Positions 25,540 to 35,852 of a stretch of DNA of 64,000 nucleotides are shown piece after piece; position 1 is the first letter of the stretch; the number at the start of each line of letters is the position of its first letter. Both the position numbers and the translations under genes were made by a program. This DNA is from Choristoneura fumiferana. Taxonomy: Eukaryota > Arthropoda > Insecta > Lepidoptera > Tortricidae. The notes beneath the pieces were generated by a model, which worked only from the letters and a program-made list of their open reading frames with translations, did not search any database and was not told where the DNA came from. Location of the stretch: the NCBI RefSeq assembly GCF_025370935.1, contig NC_133472.1:26197233-26261232 (forward strand), written 5' to 3'.

Positions 25540-25815
25540 CTGACATAGCTGGAAAATATGCAAATTGAAGTGGCAATGGGCAGGCCACATCGCTTGAAGA
25601 ACAGATAACCGTTGGGGGAGAAAAGTCCTCGAGTGGCGACCACGAACCGGAAGACGAAGCGTTGGCAGGCCTCCCACCAGGTGGACTGACGACATCGTGA
25701 GAGTAGCGGGAAACCGGTGGATGCAAGTGGCAAGTTGTCGTTCATTGTGGCGTTCTAAGGGGGAGGCCTTTGGCCAGCAGTGGACGTCTTCGGGCTGATG
25801 ATGATGATGATGATG
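25540..25815 (+). pseudogene. RTE-type reverse transcriptase C-terminus, broken
   Basis: The frame reads KLKWQWAGHIA, then an in-frame TGA (25595-25597), then NRWGRKVLEWRPRTGRRSVG, PPTRWTDDI, and GEAFGQQWTSSG with a stop at 25796-25798. The order AGHI - GRRxxGRPPxRWxDD - GEAFxQQW matches the 47.2-kb copy and the C-terminal end of RTE-clade reverse transcriptases. A TGATGATGATGA tail follows. 5'-truncated, no catalytic motif, non-functional. It lies between the two foldback arms. Confidence 0.85.
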
Positions 25816-25972
25816 AAATCTAATAAAGTTTTCAAAAAATCAGTAAAGTCTAAATTTTCCAAAAACGGTGTGATTTTAACCCACTTTAAATGGGAGATAC
25901 ATTTAAGTTTGTCGTACTACTTACGGGACATCCTGTACATGTACATATGTTAGAGAACATCGTTTTTAGGGT

Positions 25973-26592
25973 TCCGTAGTCAACTAGGAACCCTTATAGT
26001 TTCGACATGTCTGTCCGTCTGTCTGTCCGCGAGTAAGCTCAGAGACCGTTAGTACTAGAAAGCTATAATTTGACATGAATATACATGTCAGTCACGCCGA
26101 CAAAGTGGTATAATAAAAAAAAGTAAAAAAAAAAATTTTAGGGTACCTCCCATAGAAGTAAAGTGGGGGTGATTTTTAATTCTCGACTAACCCTATATTG
26201 TGGGCTATCGTTGGATAGGTATTTTAAAACCATTGCTTAGACAATTTTTCTATTCAGTGATCTGTTTGTGAAATATTCAACTTGAAAGTGCAAATTTTCA
26301 TTGAAATCGAGCGTCCCCCCCTCCTCTAAAATGTAAACCATTGGGTGGAAATTTTTTAAAAAATTCTAAATGGTAGTAAATATATCAAATTAACAAGGAA
26401 AATTATAGCGGCTAAGATTGCTTGAAAATTATTAGAAGTTTAAGAGTAAATAGCAGCCTGAGGTATAAAATATACCTAAACTTGGAAGATTCAGTACACA
26501 ATACGAAATCCTTAGAAAATATTATATGAATTTTTCTTAATGGCTACGGAACCCTATCCTGGGCGTGTACGACACGCTCTTGGCCGGTTTTA
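25973..26592 (-). mobile_element. Family D repeat inserted in the foldback arm
   Basis: On the minus strand it runs AAAACCGGCCAAGAGCGTGT ... CTACGGAACCCTAAAAA. The uninterrupted equivalent in the left arm (...TTTAATCAAAAAACGATG, 24881-24900) shows the empty site, so this insertion is younger than the foldback structure. Confidence 0.9.
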
Positions 26593-27167
26593 TTTGATTA
26601 TAGTATTGCATTGACTTTGAAGCAGATGAGATCACCGGTTTGTATTATAATTCATTGACGAATAAAAATAAAGGGTCACTTTATAGGGAATTTTCTTTAC
26701 AAAGCTAAACTTTATTTTTGCTCATCGGTATATTATCCGATCCAGTCCACCCAACCCTCTTACGAACCTTGGGTCACTTTTATGTCGCAAGTAGTACTAG
26801 TAGTAGAGTAGGTTAAGTTCCGTTAAGTTTAACTATGTGTGACTTGTAAAAAAATACGAATTTGTGAATAGTCAATCTAATTACTACTTCTGTTGTCTAA
26901 CATAAAATACTTACGTGCATAATAAATAACACTTCTGTCTTCGATTACACAGTGATTTGTAATATAAGCGCTTGAATACATTTTGCAGGTTACTGAACCA
27001 AAAGCAGTTTTAACGTTGCGAGTATAAGGGTCTCAGTTACTTTGGCATACTTTTATTTGGTTCTGCTGTAAATATATAAGATTTAAGGAGACTTCAAAAT
27101 AATTTGCTTACAAAATAATAACTTTGTCATAGACATCTATTTATTGTTGTCATCCGAAAAAAGTTAT

Positions 27168-27281
27168 CCCCTTATTCATACAAAATAAATTATGTTTTGT
27201 CTGTTTCTAGCAAAGGTAAATGTTGAAGTGACAGATACAGACAAACTAACAGAGGCGTAACAAGTATTTATGAATTAGGGA
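27168..27281. mobile_element. Diverged CCCCTTATTCATA MITE
   Basis: CCCCTTATTCATACAAAA on the left and TTTATGAATTAGGGA on the right are imperfect inverses, with internal GTTGAAGTGACAGATA, matching the complete element at 15925. Confidence 0.7.
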
Positions 27282-27380
27282 GCTACTGAATTATCAAATT
27301 GCCATTCTGCCATTAAAGGGATAATGCACATCTAGTTACTTATAATAGTTTACATAAGTACAAGACTCGTTCGGTTTCGT

Positions 27381-27806
27381 AATGAGGGCTATCGCGTATG
27401 AATTCGCCACTAGGGGCGCTAGTGTAGCGTGAGTTCTCTGAAATGTCAAATCTCATAGTTTTTGGGTGAGCTACGCGGGTTTATTTATAATTAGAGTAAT
27501 TTTGTGAATATTTTGCAATATCTTAAATTAGGTATGGCAAATATGCGTTCCGGGGCAATGAATGTCTGTGTTTCGAGAAAGATTTGTCTTTCGGAAACCT
27601 TTGTCCTCTCTTTTTCCGAACAAAACGGGGACTATGCAACACTCTGGCATGCTCGATATTTTTATGGTACGGTTTTAAGGTGTATTAAATATGATTTTAA
27701 TCTAAACTTTGTTTTCACGCCCGTAATAACAGACTCTGAAAGCCAAACTTAAAAACATCACGCAACAGTGCCCCATCTAGTGCGACAAAAAACGATAGCC
27801 CTCATT
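27381..27806. mobile_element. 426-bp MITE with AATGAGGGCTATCG ends
   Basis: AATGAGGGCTATCG (27381-27394) is the exact inverse of CGATAGCCCTCATT (27793-27806). Near the left end is CGCCACTAGGGGCGCTAGTG, near the right end CAGTGCCCCATCTAGTGCGA. The 82-codon open frame at 27504 inside shows no transposase motif and is treated as chance. Superfamily not assigned. Confidence 0.8.
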
Positions 27807-28099
27807 GAGTAGATGGATAATTTTCTGTAGCAGTTAATGTCAGTGGCACATGGATATAAAGAATTGATGCTGAACTTGAAAACTGTGTCATTATCACTCA
27901 CGGGTTGTTGTTTGTTGGTTATTATTTTGTCATCGAACGACCGGTGTAGTCGACACGATGAAATAATAAGCAATACGCCTCGTATTGATTGACGCTGTCA
28001 TTTTTCATAACTTAATTACAGTACACAGTACTGGTATTTTAATTACGACCCTTCAAAATTAGGTCGTCCACTTCCGTGCAAAGTAAAAAATTAATGTTC

Positions 28100-28306
28100 G
28101 TTTTACCAATATTATAAATACGAAAGTTTGCTTATTTGTTACGCCGTCACGCTTAAAATACTTAACCGAGCGTGATGAAATTTTGTATGGCGATAGATTA
28201 AGACAGTGAGAAGGACATAGATAGTTTTTCCCCGGGTAAATTGTATTATTCTCGCAGTCGCGGGATAAAAAAACAGTACGCAAACGAAGTCGCGGGCAAC
28301 AGCTAG
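28100..28306 (+). mobile_element. Helitron-like repeat (family H)
   Basis: CAATATTATAAATACGAAAG at the start, CACGCTTAAAATACTTAACC inside, and TCGCGGGCAACAGCTAG|T at the end. One of the better preserved copies; non-coding. Confidence 0.7.
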
Positions 28307-28507
28307 TAATATACATACGTATTTTACGCTGAAAATACGTACTTACTTGTTTTTTGAAAAGTACTACCAAAAAACTTATAAATAGTGACTTCATATCAGT
28401 CAGTCATTTTTCGACATGCTTTTAAACTATTAACATGGTTAAAATTTAATTTATTGAATCAGGCTTTACTTTGCGGAGGTCCATATCAATGAACTGAAAC
28501 AATTATT

Positions 28508-28797
28508 TTGCTCACCTGAGGCCTTATGATAGCTATGTTTATGCAAGAAATGTGTGTCCATGCAGTTCCTCCACCGCCACACTGTAAGGACACATACAAA
28601 TCACACAAACCCATATACCACCACCACCACACTACACTGACGCTTTTCGAACTCAACTAGAGCTCATCTTCAGAGCAACGCAACCGTTCACCGTGCTACC
28701 AGATGTGAGATGTGTTCTTACAGCGTGGAGGTGGAGGAACTGCATGAACACATATTTCTTGCATAGACGTTGCTATCATGAGATCGCGGGTGAGCAA
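28508..28797 (-). mobile_element. Inverted-repeat element with hammerhead-like core (Penelope-like terminal repeat?)
   Basis: Arms of about 90 bp at each end are near-perfect inverses: TATGCAAGAAATGTGTG and CATGCAGTTCCTCCACC on the left recur inverted on the right. Between them, on the minus strand, is CTGAAGATGAGCTC ... GAGTTCGAAAAGCGTCAGTG. A CUGANGA box, a stem, GAAA and GUC resemble a hammerhead ribozyme, which is known from Penelope-like elements. A copy lacking the right arm is at 61136. Confidence 0.65.
28633..28678 (-). ncRNA. Hammerhead-ribozyme-like motif, copy 1
   Basis: Minus strand: CTGAAGA fits CUGANGA with N = A. GAGCTC pairs with GAGTTC as a six-pair stem II with one G-U pair. 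GAAA follows, then AGCGTC, where cleavage would follow C17. Three pairs of stem I (GCT with AGT) flank the core. One extra U sits between CUGAAGA and stem II, so activity is uncertain. Confidence 0.4.
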
Positions 28798-29039
28798 AGT
28801 AAATGGCAACCGACTGCGTTATTCGAAACAATTGCTTCAACTAAATACTAGGACTTCTGAAAAAGCAATACTTATAGAAAAGTAAAGTAAATCTGACCCA
28901 GTTATAAACTTGGATTGATGTGATTTTGCTTGCCGTGTAAAATACCTATTTACTGACAAAAGGAAGACTAACTAAAAGCCATTACAAGTGTCAGTGTTAG
29001 TTGTACCTGTTTAAGTTTAAAATGACGTGATATAAACGT

Positions 29040-29265
29040 TCGCCCTTCGTCTGTGCGTACAGTTGGAGTTGATTTTAATTCATTTGATGTAATGTGCGGC
29101 GGCGGGCGCATGCGCCGAGCTCCGCAACGGGAACATTTCTGGATGCCGTTTTATGTGTTTATGTATTCTAATTTTATTGTTTTCTTTATTTGCGTCCCAC
29201 TTTTGTTTGGTTCGGAGCGCGGCATTGTTCGCCATCGTAAACGCCGATTTAGATGATAAATAAAA
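29040..29265. promoter_or_regulatory. CpG-richer unique island, candidate regulatory DNA
   Basis: GTGCGGCGGCGGGCGCATGCG and CGGAGCGCGGCATTG lie in unique sequence with AT words beside them. The 67-codon open frame has no domain. Composition is the only evidence. Confidence 0.3.
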
Positions 29266-29582
29266 TGTTGTATAAAATTTCTGTATGAAATTTTATGTAG
29301 TAAACGTAATTTTTATGCGTTGCTCCGTCTGTCTTCGTAAATTTTCAATGTTTTTGTTATGAAAAATGTTGCGGCGACGTAATAAATAGGATTTTTATCG
29401 ACGCAGATAAATAAAACTAGGTAGCTATATGGACCCGTACTATGATAATGCTCGTAGATATAATAGGTCAGCCAAATAATAGAGTTAAACATTGTTTTCA
29501 GAAACTGTATCTAACAGACTGATACAACTTTGTCCCTGTGGAGAAATTAGCTGTGGGTAACTCTGAAACTATAAAAATTGTG

Positions 29583-29851
29583 CTCAGGGGTGGTAGGAGC
29601 TTGTGTGAGCTATAAGTGAGTGATTGAAATGAGCTTCATCATTGAATGCCTGCACTGTTGTGTTGCGGCACACAGGGCAAGTTAGCCGAACACAGGACAA
29701 GAGAGATTTTTACCCCCCTGGGTTTGCCAGGCATTAGCAACGCATCTGGTGCTGCAGTGTCTATGGCCAGAGATGATACCTATTGATAATGTTAACCTAA
29801 TATCAGACGGCTAGCTTCCTCGCTTGCTCTTACCGTTTGGTAAAAAAAAAA
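29583..29851 (+). mobile_element. Family L LINE-type 3' end, decayed
   Basis: GGGGTGGTAGGAGCTTGTG, TGCACTGTTGTGTTGCGGC, GCAACGCATCTGGTGCTGCA and a final TAAAAAAAAAATTAG follow the same order as family L at 23112, with many changes and a modified ATCAGG segment. Confidence 0.75.
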
Positions 29852-29889
29852 TTAGCAGACAGTCGATGGTTAAGCTTAATCATTAGGAA

Positions 29890-30175
29890 TTACATAGTGT
29901 GACTGTGAATTTAGCAGCGTTCTGACCGCAGTAACGGCCGCGGCACTGGCGCTGCGTTTGAGATGGAGGATAAACCTGTTTTTATTGCGAATTAATATTA
30001 ATAATGAATACTTGAAACGGGCGCGATTGTGAGTTGTATAGTTGTAATTAAGCGCGATTATAGCGGCACCAGTAATTACCGACAATGTCTGCGGCTTGCA
30101 CTGGCATTATGCTGTGCCGCCCGGCGACGACCGGCCGCGCTGCCGCGCTGGCGCGACTCGGGAAGCCTCAACTAT
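29890..30175. promoter_or_regulatory. Unique island: homeodomain-type words plus CpG block
   Basis: GTTGTAATTAAGCGCGATTA and CACCAGTAATTACCGAC are followed by a strong CpG run (GCCCGGCGACGACCGGCCGC). Non-repetitive. A plausible enhancer-like module by composition only. Confidence 0.35.
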
Positions 30176-30429
30176 GCTTTTTAAAGTGTAAATAGAACTT
30201 GCACTAATTGTACTAACAAAAAGGAGACTTTGTATTTGTGCGGTTTTAAAAGGGCATTAATAATTGCATACACACACATTAGCTGTTTGAGCTAGATAGT
30301 GACGAAATTGGGTCTCAATTTCCAACTTTTGTTGACTGTTTATTTTTGACATGTTTTCTGACAACAAAGTAACAAACTACTTATTTGATACCCACTTGCA
30401 ATCGGTAGGTACCTATCGTAATGTAAGAA

Positions 30430-30835
30430 GGCGTAGGGCTGTCACGCGACCGCCGTGATGTAATCGCGGCAGCGCGGTTGCCTCTCGCGGGTGCTCAAGT
30501 GACGCGAATTGTTAAACTACCCTAAGCTGCTAATACTCCGTCACAACCTAAACTCCACCGCGCTCGCCCGGATCGATGCGGGCAACATTTTACGTTCTAT
30601 TTCCGAAGAAACGCGAAACCGGCATCGGGCATCAGCCATAATAAATTTCTTGTCTTATAAAAATAAAACTTTTCTTTTTGCCCGCGCTGCGAGGGGGTAG
30701 GGTGGGGGGTGGAGGCCAGGGGGAGCCTCCCGGCCCCGGCAAACTTGTGAATTGGCCACGCACACAGCTCTGCGCAACATTATCGTGATTCATATCGTTT
30801 ATAATTTTATATTATGTTAAAGCTGGCGTCGGAGC
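30430..30835. promoter_or_regulatory. GC-rich unique island with G-run tract
   Basis: CpG-rich segments (GTCACGCGACCGCCGTG, CCGCGCTCGCCCGGATCG) lead to a G-run tract at 30692-30723 (GGGGG, GGG, GGGGGG, GGGGG). No repeat family and no coding frame. Strongest compositional outlier of the first half. Confidence 0.35.
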
Positions 30836-31197
30836 AGGGGGCGATATTAAAAATACAAGAGGCGACCGTAGGAAGTACTTTTTGTCGGGTACCGTCTGGA
30901 TGGGAAACTTTGTTTGCGTTCAAACTATTGATCGCCTTAAATTGAAAGTCGCCTTGCAACTGTAATTAAGCTGCTCTATCTATCGCGCACATTTTATACA
31001 CTAAGCAAAGAAATATTGTTTTAAACGGATAATATTTGAATTGGGCTCTGTTTCGAGAGTGATTTTCCATATCTCAATGACAAAAGAGTAAATAAAATTT
31101 AATATAATTTAGTTATTTGGTTATATCTTAATTATCGTTGCCTAAAGGTACGCTGTGCCTTTATCTTAGAGGGCTAAAGTGCAGCTTTCCATTCACT

Positions 31198-31422
31198 CAG
31201 TGGCGTAGCTAGGTAACCTAGGGCCCTGGGGCAAATAAAAAAATGGGGCCCACTGCTATCAAAACTGGTAAAGTTTTTTGAAGTAAAATCATTATATATA
31301 CAAATACTTTAAAAATACTAAGCAACTTTATCATCAGCTATAAAGCAGAATTTCGAGGGCCCCCCTGAGCTTGAGGGCCCCGGGGCACTGCCCCGCCTAG
31401 CCCCTTGGTAGCTACGCCACTG
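31198..31422. mobile_element. hAT-type MITE with 8-bp target duplication
   Basis: Ends CAGTGGCGTAGCTAGG and GGTAGCTACGCCACTG are inverses. CATTCACT is present directly before (31190-31197) and after (31423-31430), a perfect 8-bp duplication. CAGTGGCGTAGC ends with 8-bp duplications are standard for hAT elements. 225 bp, no transposase. Confidence 0.95.
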
Positions 31423-31560
31423 CATTCACTCTTTGTTTATACTTATACCACAACACCATACAAGCCATCAAACATCGCCATCCAACTTAGCAGTTTGGCG
31501 AGAATATATAATGTGTAGTACCTAAGTTGTAATTTGAATATATAAGTAAATTTAAAAAAG

Positions 31561-31640
31561 GCACATACCTTCTCTCAAAATGAGAGGTTAATAGGGGCTG
31601 TAGTTCCCGCGCGAACCCAGCTTTCTATTAGTGAAAGAAT
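31561..31640 (-). mobile_element. SINE-A tail fragment, reverse
   Basis: Minus strand: GTTCGCGCGGGAACTACAGC, then CCTCTCATTTTGAGAGAAGG, the same order as the 3' half of SINE-A. Confidence 0.55.
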
Positions 31641-31702
31641 TTAGAGTATGTAACAACAACCTATTTTTCCACTTTTATTTGATTGTAAATATTATTTTTG
31701 TT

Positions 31703-31800
31703 GGCCGCTGCCAACCGAAGCAACTGGAGGTCTACTGGGGTGGCCTATATCCAACAGTGGACGTCCTACGGCTGAGATGATGATGATGATGATTATTATT
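31703..31800 (+). mobile_element. RTE-type 3' end
   Basis: GGCCGCTGCCAACCGAAGC, AACTGGAGGTCTACTGGGG, CCAACAGTGGACGTCCTACG and a GATGATGATGATG tail. Nearly the same unit as at 51381. Confidence 0.85.
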
Positions 31801-32019
31801 ATTTTTAAACATGATTATAGAATATAAATTACCTAAATAGTGTAGATAATCTGTAAAGATTTGCAGTGTTTGTTTGTTTCTCCATGTTTATGATTCTTGT
31901 TTCTGGTTAATATCACTTTTTGTTAAATTGTTACGTTGTAAATAACACCACACCAGTACATTTGCAAGAATCAATATTCACATGGGTATTGTCCCTCATG
32001 ATTTTTCGCTCCGGCAACA

Positions 32020-32250
32020 TTGTCACTGATCAGGTACGTTAAGCGTGGATGATATTTTATTTATAATTACAATTATTATAGTTGAAAGACAGGTCGAAGT
32101 AGTTAGCAACAAACTTGTATCGAGTAGCCAGCGACACCGCAACCACAAATGGACATGTGTCCAATTAAACGAGAATATTATATTATAAAAAATATAAGTT
32201 ACGCACCGGCCGCGTGAAATATAAATAAGTCGGTGGTTAGCATGCAATTT
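32020..32250. promoter_or_regulatory. Unique island, weak regulatory candidate
   Basis: Unique sequence with TAATTACAATTATTATAG, CAATTAAACGAG and CCGGCCGCGTGAAAT. The minus-strand 74-codon frame has no domain. Composition only. Confidence 0.2.
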
Positions 32251-32614
32251 TGTATAACAAGAAAAGAATGTGCCTCTTAAGGCGCTACGGTCGAGCGGCG
32301 GGCACTGCCGATTGAGCTACTGTTAAATTCGGTTCTTGTGGGCTTTATTTCAATAGCAATGCAGTTTATATGTATAAATAAACATATGCTGAAATTTTTT
32401 AATTGATCTGGTTGGGGCTGTTATTTTTCGGAAAGCTTTGATCCCCGTAGAGAAAAGTTAAGAATTACGCCTATTAAATCAAATACCAACGTAAGTGTGA
32501 TTAAGGTCAATCTGACATGATTTCACAAAGCAAGTAAAAAAATATTTTCTGTTCTATAATATCATGATTTAGTGGAAATAAGCTAGTGAAATTGGCGTAA
32601 AGTAATAACATATA

Positions 32615-32703
32615 CTGAGCGGCAAAAAATCTGACCCTCAAATGTATGCAGTACCTAATAGGTAATTTTGTAGGGAGAGTGGGCCAAATTTTGTGCCGCT
32701 GAG
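32615..32703. mobile_element. 89-bp palindromic MITE, TA-flanked
   Basis: CTGAGCGGCAAAAAATCTGA at the left end is the near-inverse of CAAATTTTGTGCCGCTGAG at the right end. TA lies on each side (32613-32614, 32704-32705). Most of it can fold into one hairpin. Confidence 0.85.
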
Positions 32704-32705
32704 TA

Positions 32706-33780
32706 TATTAAGTATGTCCATTTATGATAGGATCAAAATCACTCTACAGTATTATAATGCGACCGTCTTCAGAATGGGAAAGAGCGTAAATAGGTTAAGC
32801 ATAATAGTTAGTCTTACCTACTGTTATTGCGCAGGGAAGGTACTCATGGAATAGAATAGATCAATGTAATTAAAACCATTTTGTTTATTATTTATTTAAT
32901 TCATGTGAAATATCCATTGCATCCTCTGCTCTCTTTTTAAACCTACTCGAATAATAGTATTTTTCACCTAATCTCTTCCGAACTATATAAATGTTTTGTA
33001 TACCTAGAGCATTTATTTGGTTTAAATAATAATATCCCAAATTAATTTGTCCGCTTAAGTTCTATTCTCATACTTCAAACTCATTGAAAAAGAAACACTG
33101 TCTTCATTTTTCCTGATTACTCTTCGAAGTTGTCTGTAAAGACAACTTCGGCACCTTTTACATGAAATACCTATTCTACCTGGTGACTGATCCTACTTTA
33201 ACTTTAACTACCTTCTCCTACGTGTTGCTCCATTGGACATGTAAGTATAGGTACTTACCACCTGAACTCACTGTAAAACGAAGAAGGTTGCCACTTGCCA
33301 TAATCATGCAACGAATTAAATTGTAGTGGGTAACTATTTTTGACACTCAGGTTTCGGCATTTACACTGCCGCTGCTGCTGTTAGGGTGCTATTTTTCAGT
33401 TCTATCACTAGACAACAACTTATGCATGGATTAATACAAAACTCTTCATTAGTCATCAGTATAAAGCCGAACTTATCCGAAAAATTGATCTCGACTAACC
33501 TTTGAACGATTGTCTTCTCACTAGAAACAAAAGTGGTAACGTAATGATTTTAAAAAAAAAAAGAGCCGAATCTTAAAAGTAGCTGAATAAATACTGGGTA
33601 ATATAAATACTGATGGAAATACACCTGGGTATAATTAGTATGGTACACACGTATACATATATAATAAATACAATAAACTAATACATATTATGCACCTATG
33701 TACATAACCTATAAAATATACAAACACAAGACGGAGAACACACAACAATTCCTTTTGAGAGGAACTTTCAAGTCAATACG
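32706..33780. other. Unique DNA, no gene seen
   Basis: Short inverted word pair TTCGAAGTTGTCTG/CAACTTCGG near 33122-33150. No gene or repeat family supported. Confidence 0.4.
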
Positions 33781-33789
33781 TCGTTAAGC

Positions 33790-34030
33790 GATATAAAAAA
33801 AATCTCCAAAAGGGTTTGGTGGACGCATTTGGCGGCCCCGACAGCACTGACCTGAAGAGTGGTCTCTGCTACCACCAAGTCCTGCCGCCAGCTGCTGCGG
33901 CACGCGGAAGCATCCCCAATAAACAAAGCGACGCACTATTAAACGGTCCGTCGAACCGAGAAACGCGTAATAAGCGTATATTTATATGCAATACAATTTC
34001 ATTATTAGATGCCTATTTGTGACTCGTTAT
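33790..34030. promoter_or_regulatory. Unique GC-richer island
   Basis: GACGCATTTGGCGGCCCCGAC, CCGCCAGCTGCTGCGGCACG and GGTCCGTCGAACCGAG in non-repetitive sequence. The 68-codon frame at 33816 could hide a small exon but no splice sites or domain support this. Confidence 0.3.
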
Positions 34031-34711
34031 TTCTATTGTCGCTTTTCTATTTATTATCCATCACAATATGTGATTATAATGTGGCCTGTAACAAATGAGG
34101 TATGTGGGACTCGGATCGTTCCACGCGGGTGACTTTGCGAGCGCGTTAAATTTTTGTGTATCATTACGGGAACATACGGTTATGTGAGAGTTTTAAAATT
34201 TGTATAGGTTGATTTATTAGTTTAGTTTTATTATATTGTATTTTCTAGTGTATTTGAGTTACGATCACAATACGTTGCGTGAGTTATGTAAGAACACTGA
34301 CAAAATAACGACAGATGTATGAACTAAATTTAGTCGAGGACAAGGATAACATATTTGTTTACATGTGAGTAATCTAACTAATTGTGATAATAACATAATA
34401 TTCGAAATCTGTATTTATAAAGTACCAGCTAAAATGATAAAAAATGCCACCAATTTATACTTTGTTGTAATACTTAAATATGCATAACGCTAAGCGATAA
34501 AACTAAAACGTGATACATAAATAATTATAAAATACCAATAACAATAATAAGTTATTGAATAATTTGCAGCACGAGATAACAAAATAAATACAATGTTTTA
34601 CAAAAATCTATGTTACACGTTTGCCTGCACTAGGGTTAGTAGAGAACTGTTTCGCAGGCTAAAAGAGCTAACATACCTACATTAAAATTAAAAATAATTA
34701 TGTAAATATCA

Positions 34712-34942
34712 TGGAACACTTGACACCCATTGACCTAGTCCTAAACTAAGCAAAGCCAATACTATGAATACTACGCAACGGATAAACATACTTATATAGA
34801 TATGTAAATACATATAAAACATCTAAGGCCCGAGAACAAACATTCGTATAATTCATACAAATATCTACCCCGGCTGGGAATCGAACCCGGGACCTCAAGC
34901 TTCGTAGTCAGGTTCTCCAAGCACTTGACCATCCGGCCGTCC
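34712..34942 (-). mobile_element. SINE-B, reverse copy
   Basis: On the minus strand: CGGCCGGATGGTCAAGTG (A box), GGTTCGATTCCCAGCCGG (B box), then ATTTGTATGAAT...TGTTCTCGGGC, and the tail CTTTGCTTAGTTTAGGACTA, GGTCAATGGGTGTCAAGTG. Full-length copy with an intact pol III-like promoter. Confidence 0.9.
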
Positions 34943-35475
34943 TTATGAAAGAAATCGAAAGACAATAATAAAGTAACAAAAAATATGATTCATAACTCCC
35001 AAGATTTAGTGGATTTGTACCCCATAAAATCAAACGTATAATAGGTAACGCAGGAGACGTTACTATGGCAACAAAAGTTGGTTAACCCACGTACTCTATT
35101 GCACCTGTACAACGAGTGACAAACGTCACATACATAAGTAGTGTGTGACAACGCTCTACGAAGCCGAAATTAGCTGAGTCTATTTTCAAAGTTCGATGTG
35201 CAATCTTTATGGCCGAGTACCGTACAACAGCAGCAGTGTTTTTTTTAAGTACTAAAAACTTTAGGTACCAGGTTGAATTTGGTTGTTTTCACAAGTTTTT
35301 CAACTCGTCATTTCAAGTGTTCCATGTTTTTAAACTTCATTTGAACATTAAGGAAAACTTTTTATGTTGTCACTTTACTTCATTTCACAGAGCTCTCGTA
35401 GGAAATTATTGAGCTACAGATTAAAAACGCGAGAAAGTACTGACTTTACGATTACCTATTTATATGCGCGATGTA

Positions 35476-35545
35476 CAGTCAAGTGCAAAAATATGGACTT
35501 ATTCAACACTTCAAAAATATGTACCACAGAATCTTATCCTACTTT
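35476..35545 (+). mobile_element. One end of CAGTCAAGTGCAAAAATA MITE
   Basis: CAGTCAAGTGCAAAAATATG after TA, then CACTTCAAAAATATGT, matching the left end of the complete element at 56933. No right end found. Confidence 0.6.
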
Positions 35546-35713
35546 ATGGAAACAAAAGCGTGTTAATCGGAAGGAAGAGTCGGTGACGCAACTTACGACA
35601 ACGACGACAAATAGAATGTGTGGCTTGGTGTCTACCGCGTGCGCCATGTCTGTAGAATTCGCAATTACTTTATCTGAACAGTGTATAGGTTAATACTCTA
35701 AATATACTATTTA

Positions 35714-35852
35714 CAGTCAAACCAATTGAATCATGACCCAGGGTGTAACTTTTTCATAATCAATTTCACTATGATTTCCTAGTATGAGATGTCAACATGG
35801 CATTAGTAGCAAAAAGGTTCCACCCTAGATCATGATTAAATTTGTTCGACTG
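35714..35852. mobile_element. TA-flanked palindromic MITE (CAGTCAAACCAATTGA)
   Basis: CAGTCAAACCAATTGAATCA on the left mirrors TGATTAAATTTGTTCGACTG on the right, and the arms extend into CATGACCCAGGGTG / CACCCTAGATCATG. TA on both sides. 139 bp. Confidence 0.9.

Larger units (their letters stand above)
24612..26868. mobile_element. 2.26-kb foldback (long inverted repeat) element
   Basis: The left arm (24612-24960) is matched in reverse by the right arm (25905-26868) over about 340 bp. Shared blocks include CAAGTCACACATAGTTAAAC, GGTGGACTGGATCGG, AAACCGGTGATCTCATCTGC and TGTCCCGTAAGTAGTACGA. The right arm is interrupted by a family D repeat (25973-26592). The centre holds an RTE 3' fragment (25540-25815). 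The left end shows ACAGGGTGTCAC; the right end has lost the matching bases. No transposase remains. Confidence 0.85.

Noticed and set aside
27504..27752. 82-codon open frame inside the AATGAGGGCTATCG MITE
   Set aside because: No transposase motif and no independent support; most likely a chance frame.
33816..34022. Possible exon in the GC-richer island
   Set aside because: No flanking acceptor/donor pair in frame and no recognisable domain; kept only as a compositional island.
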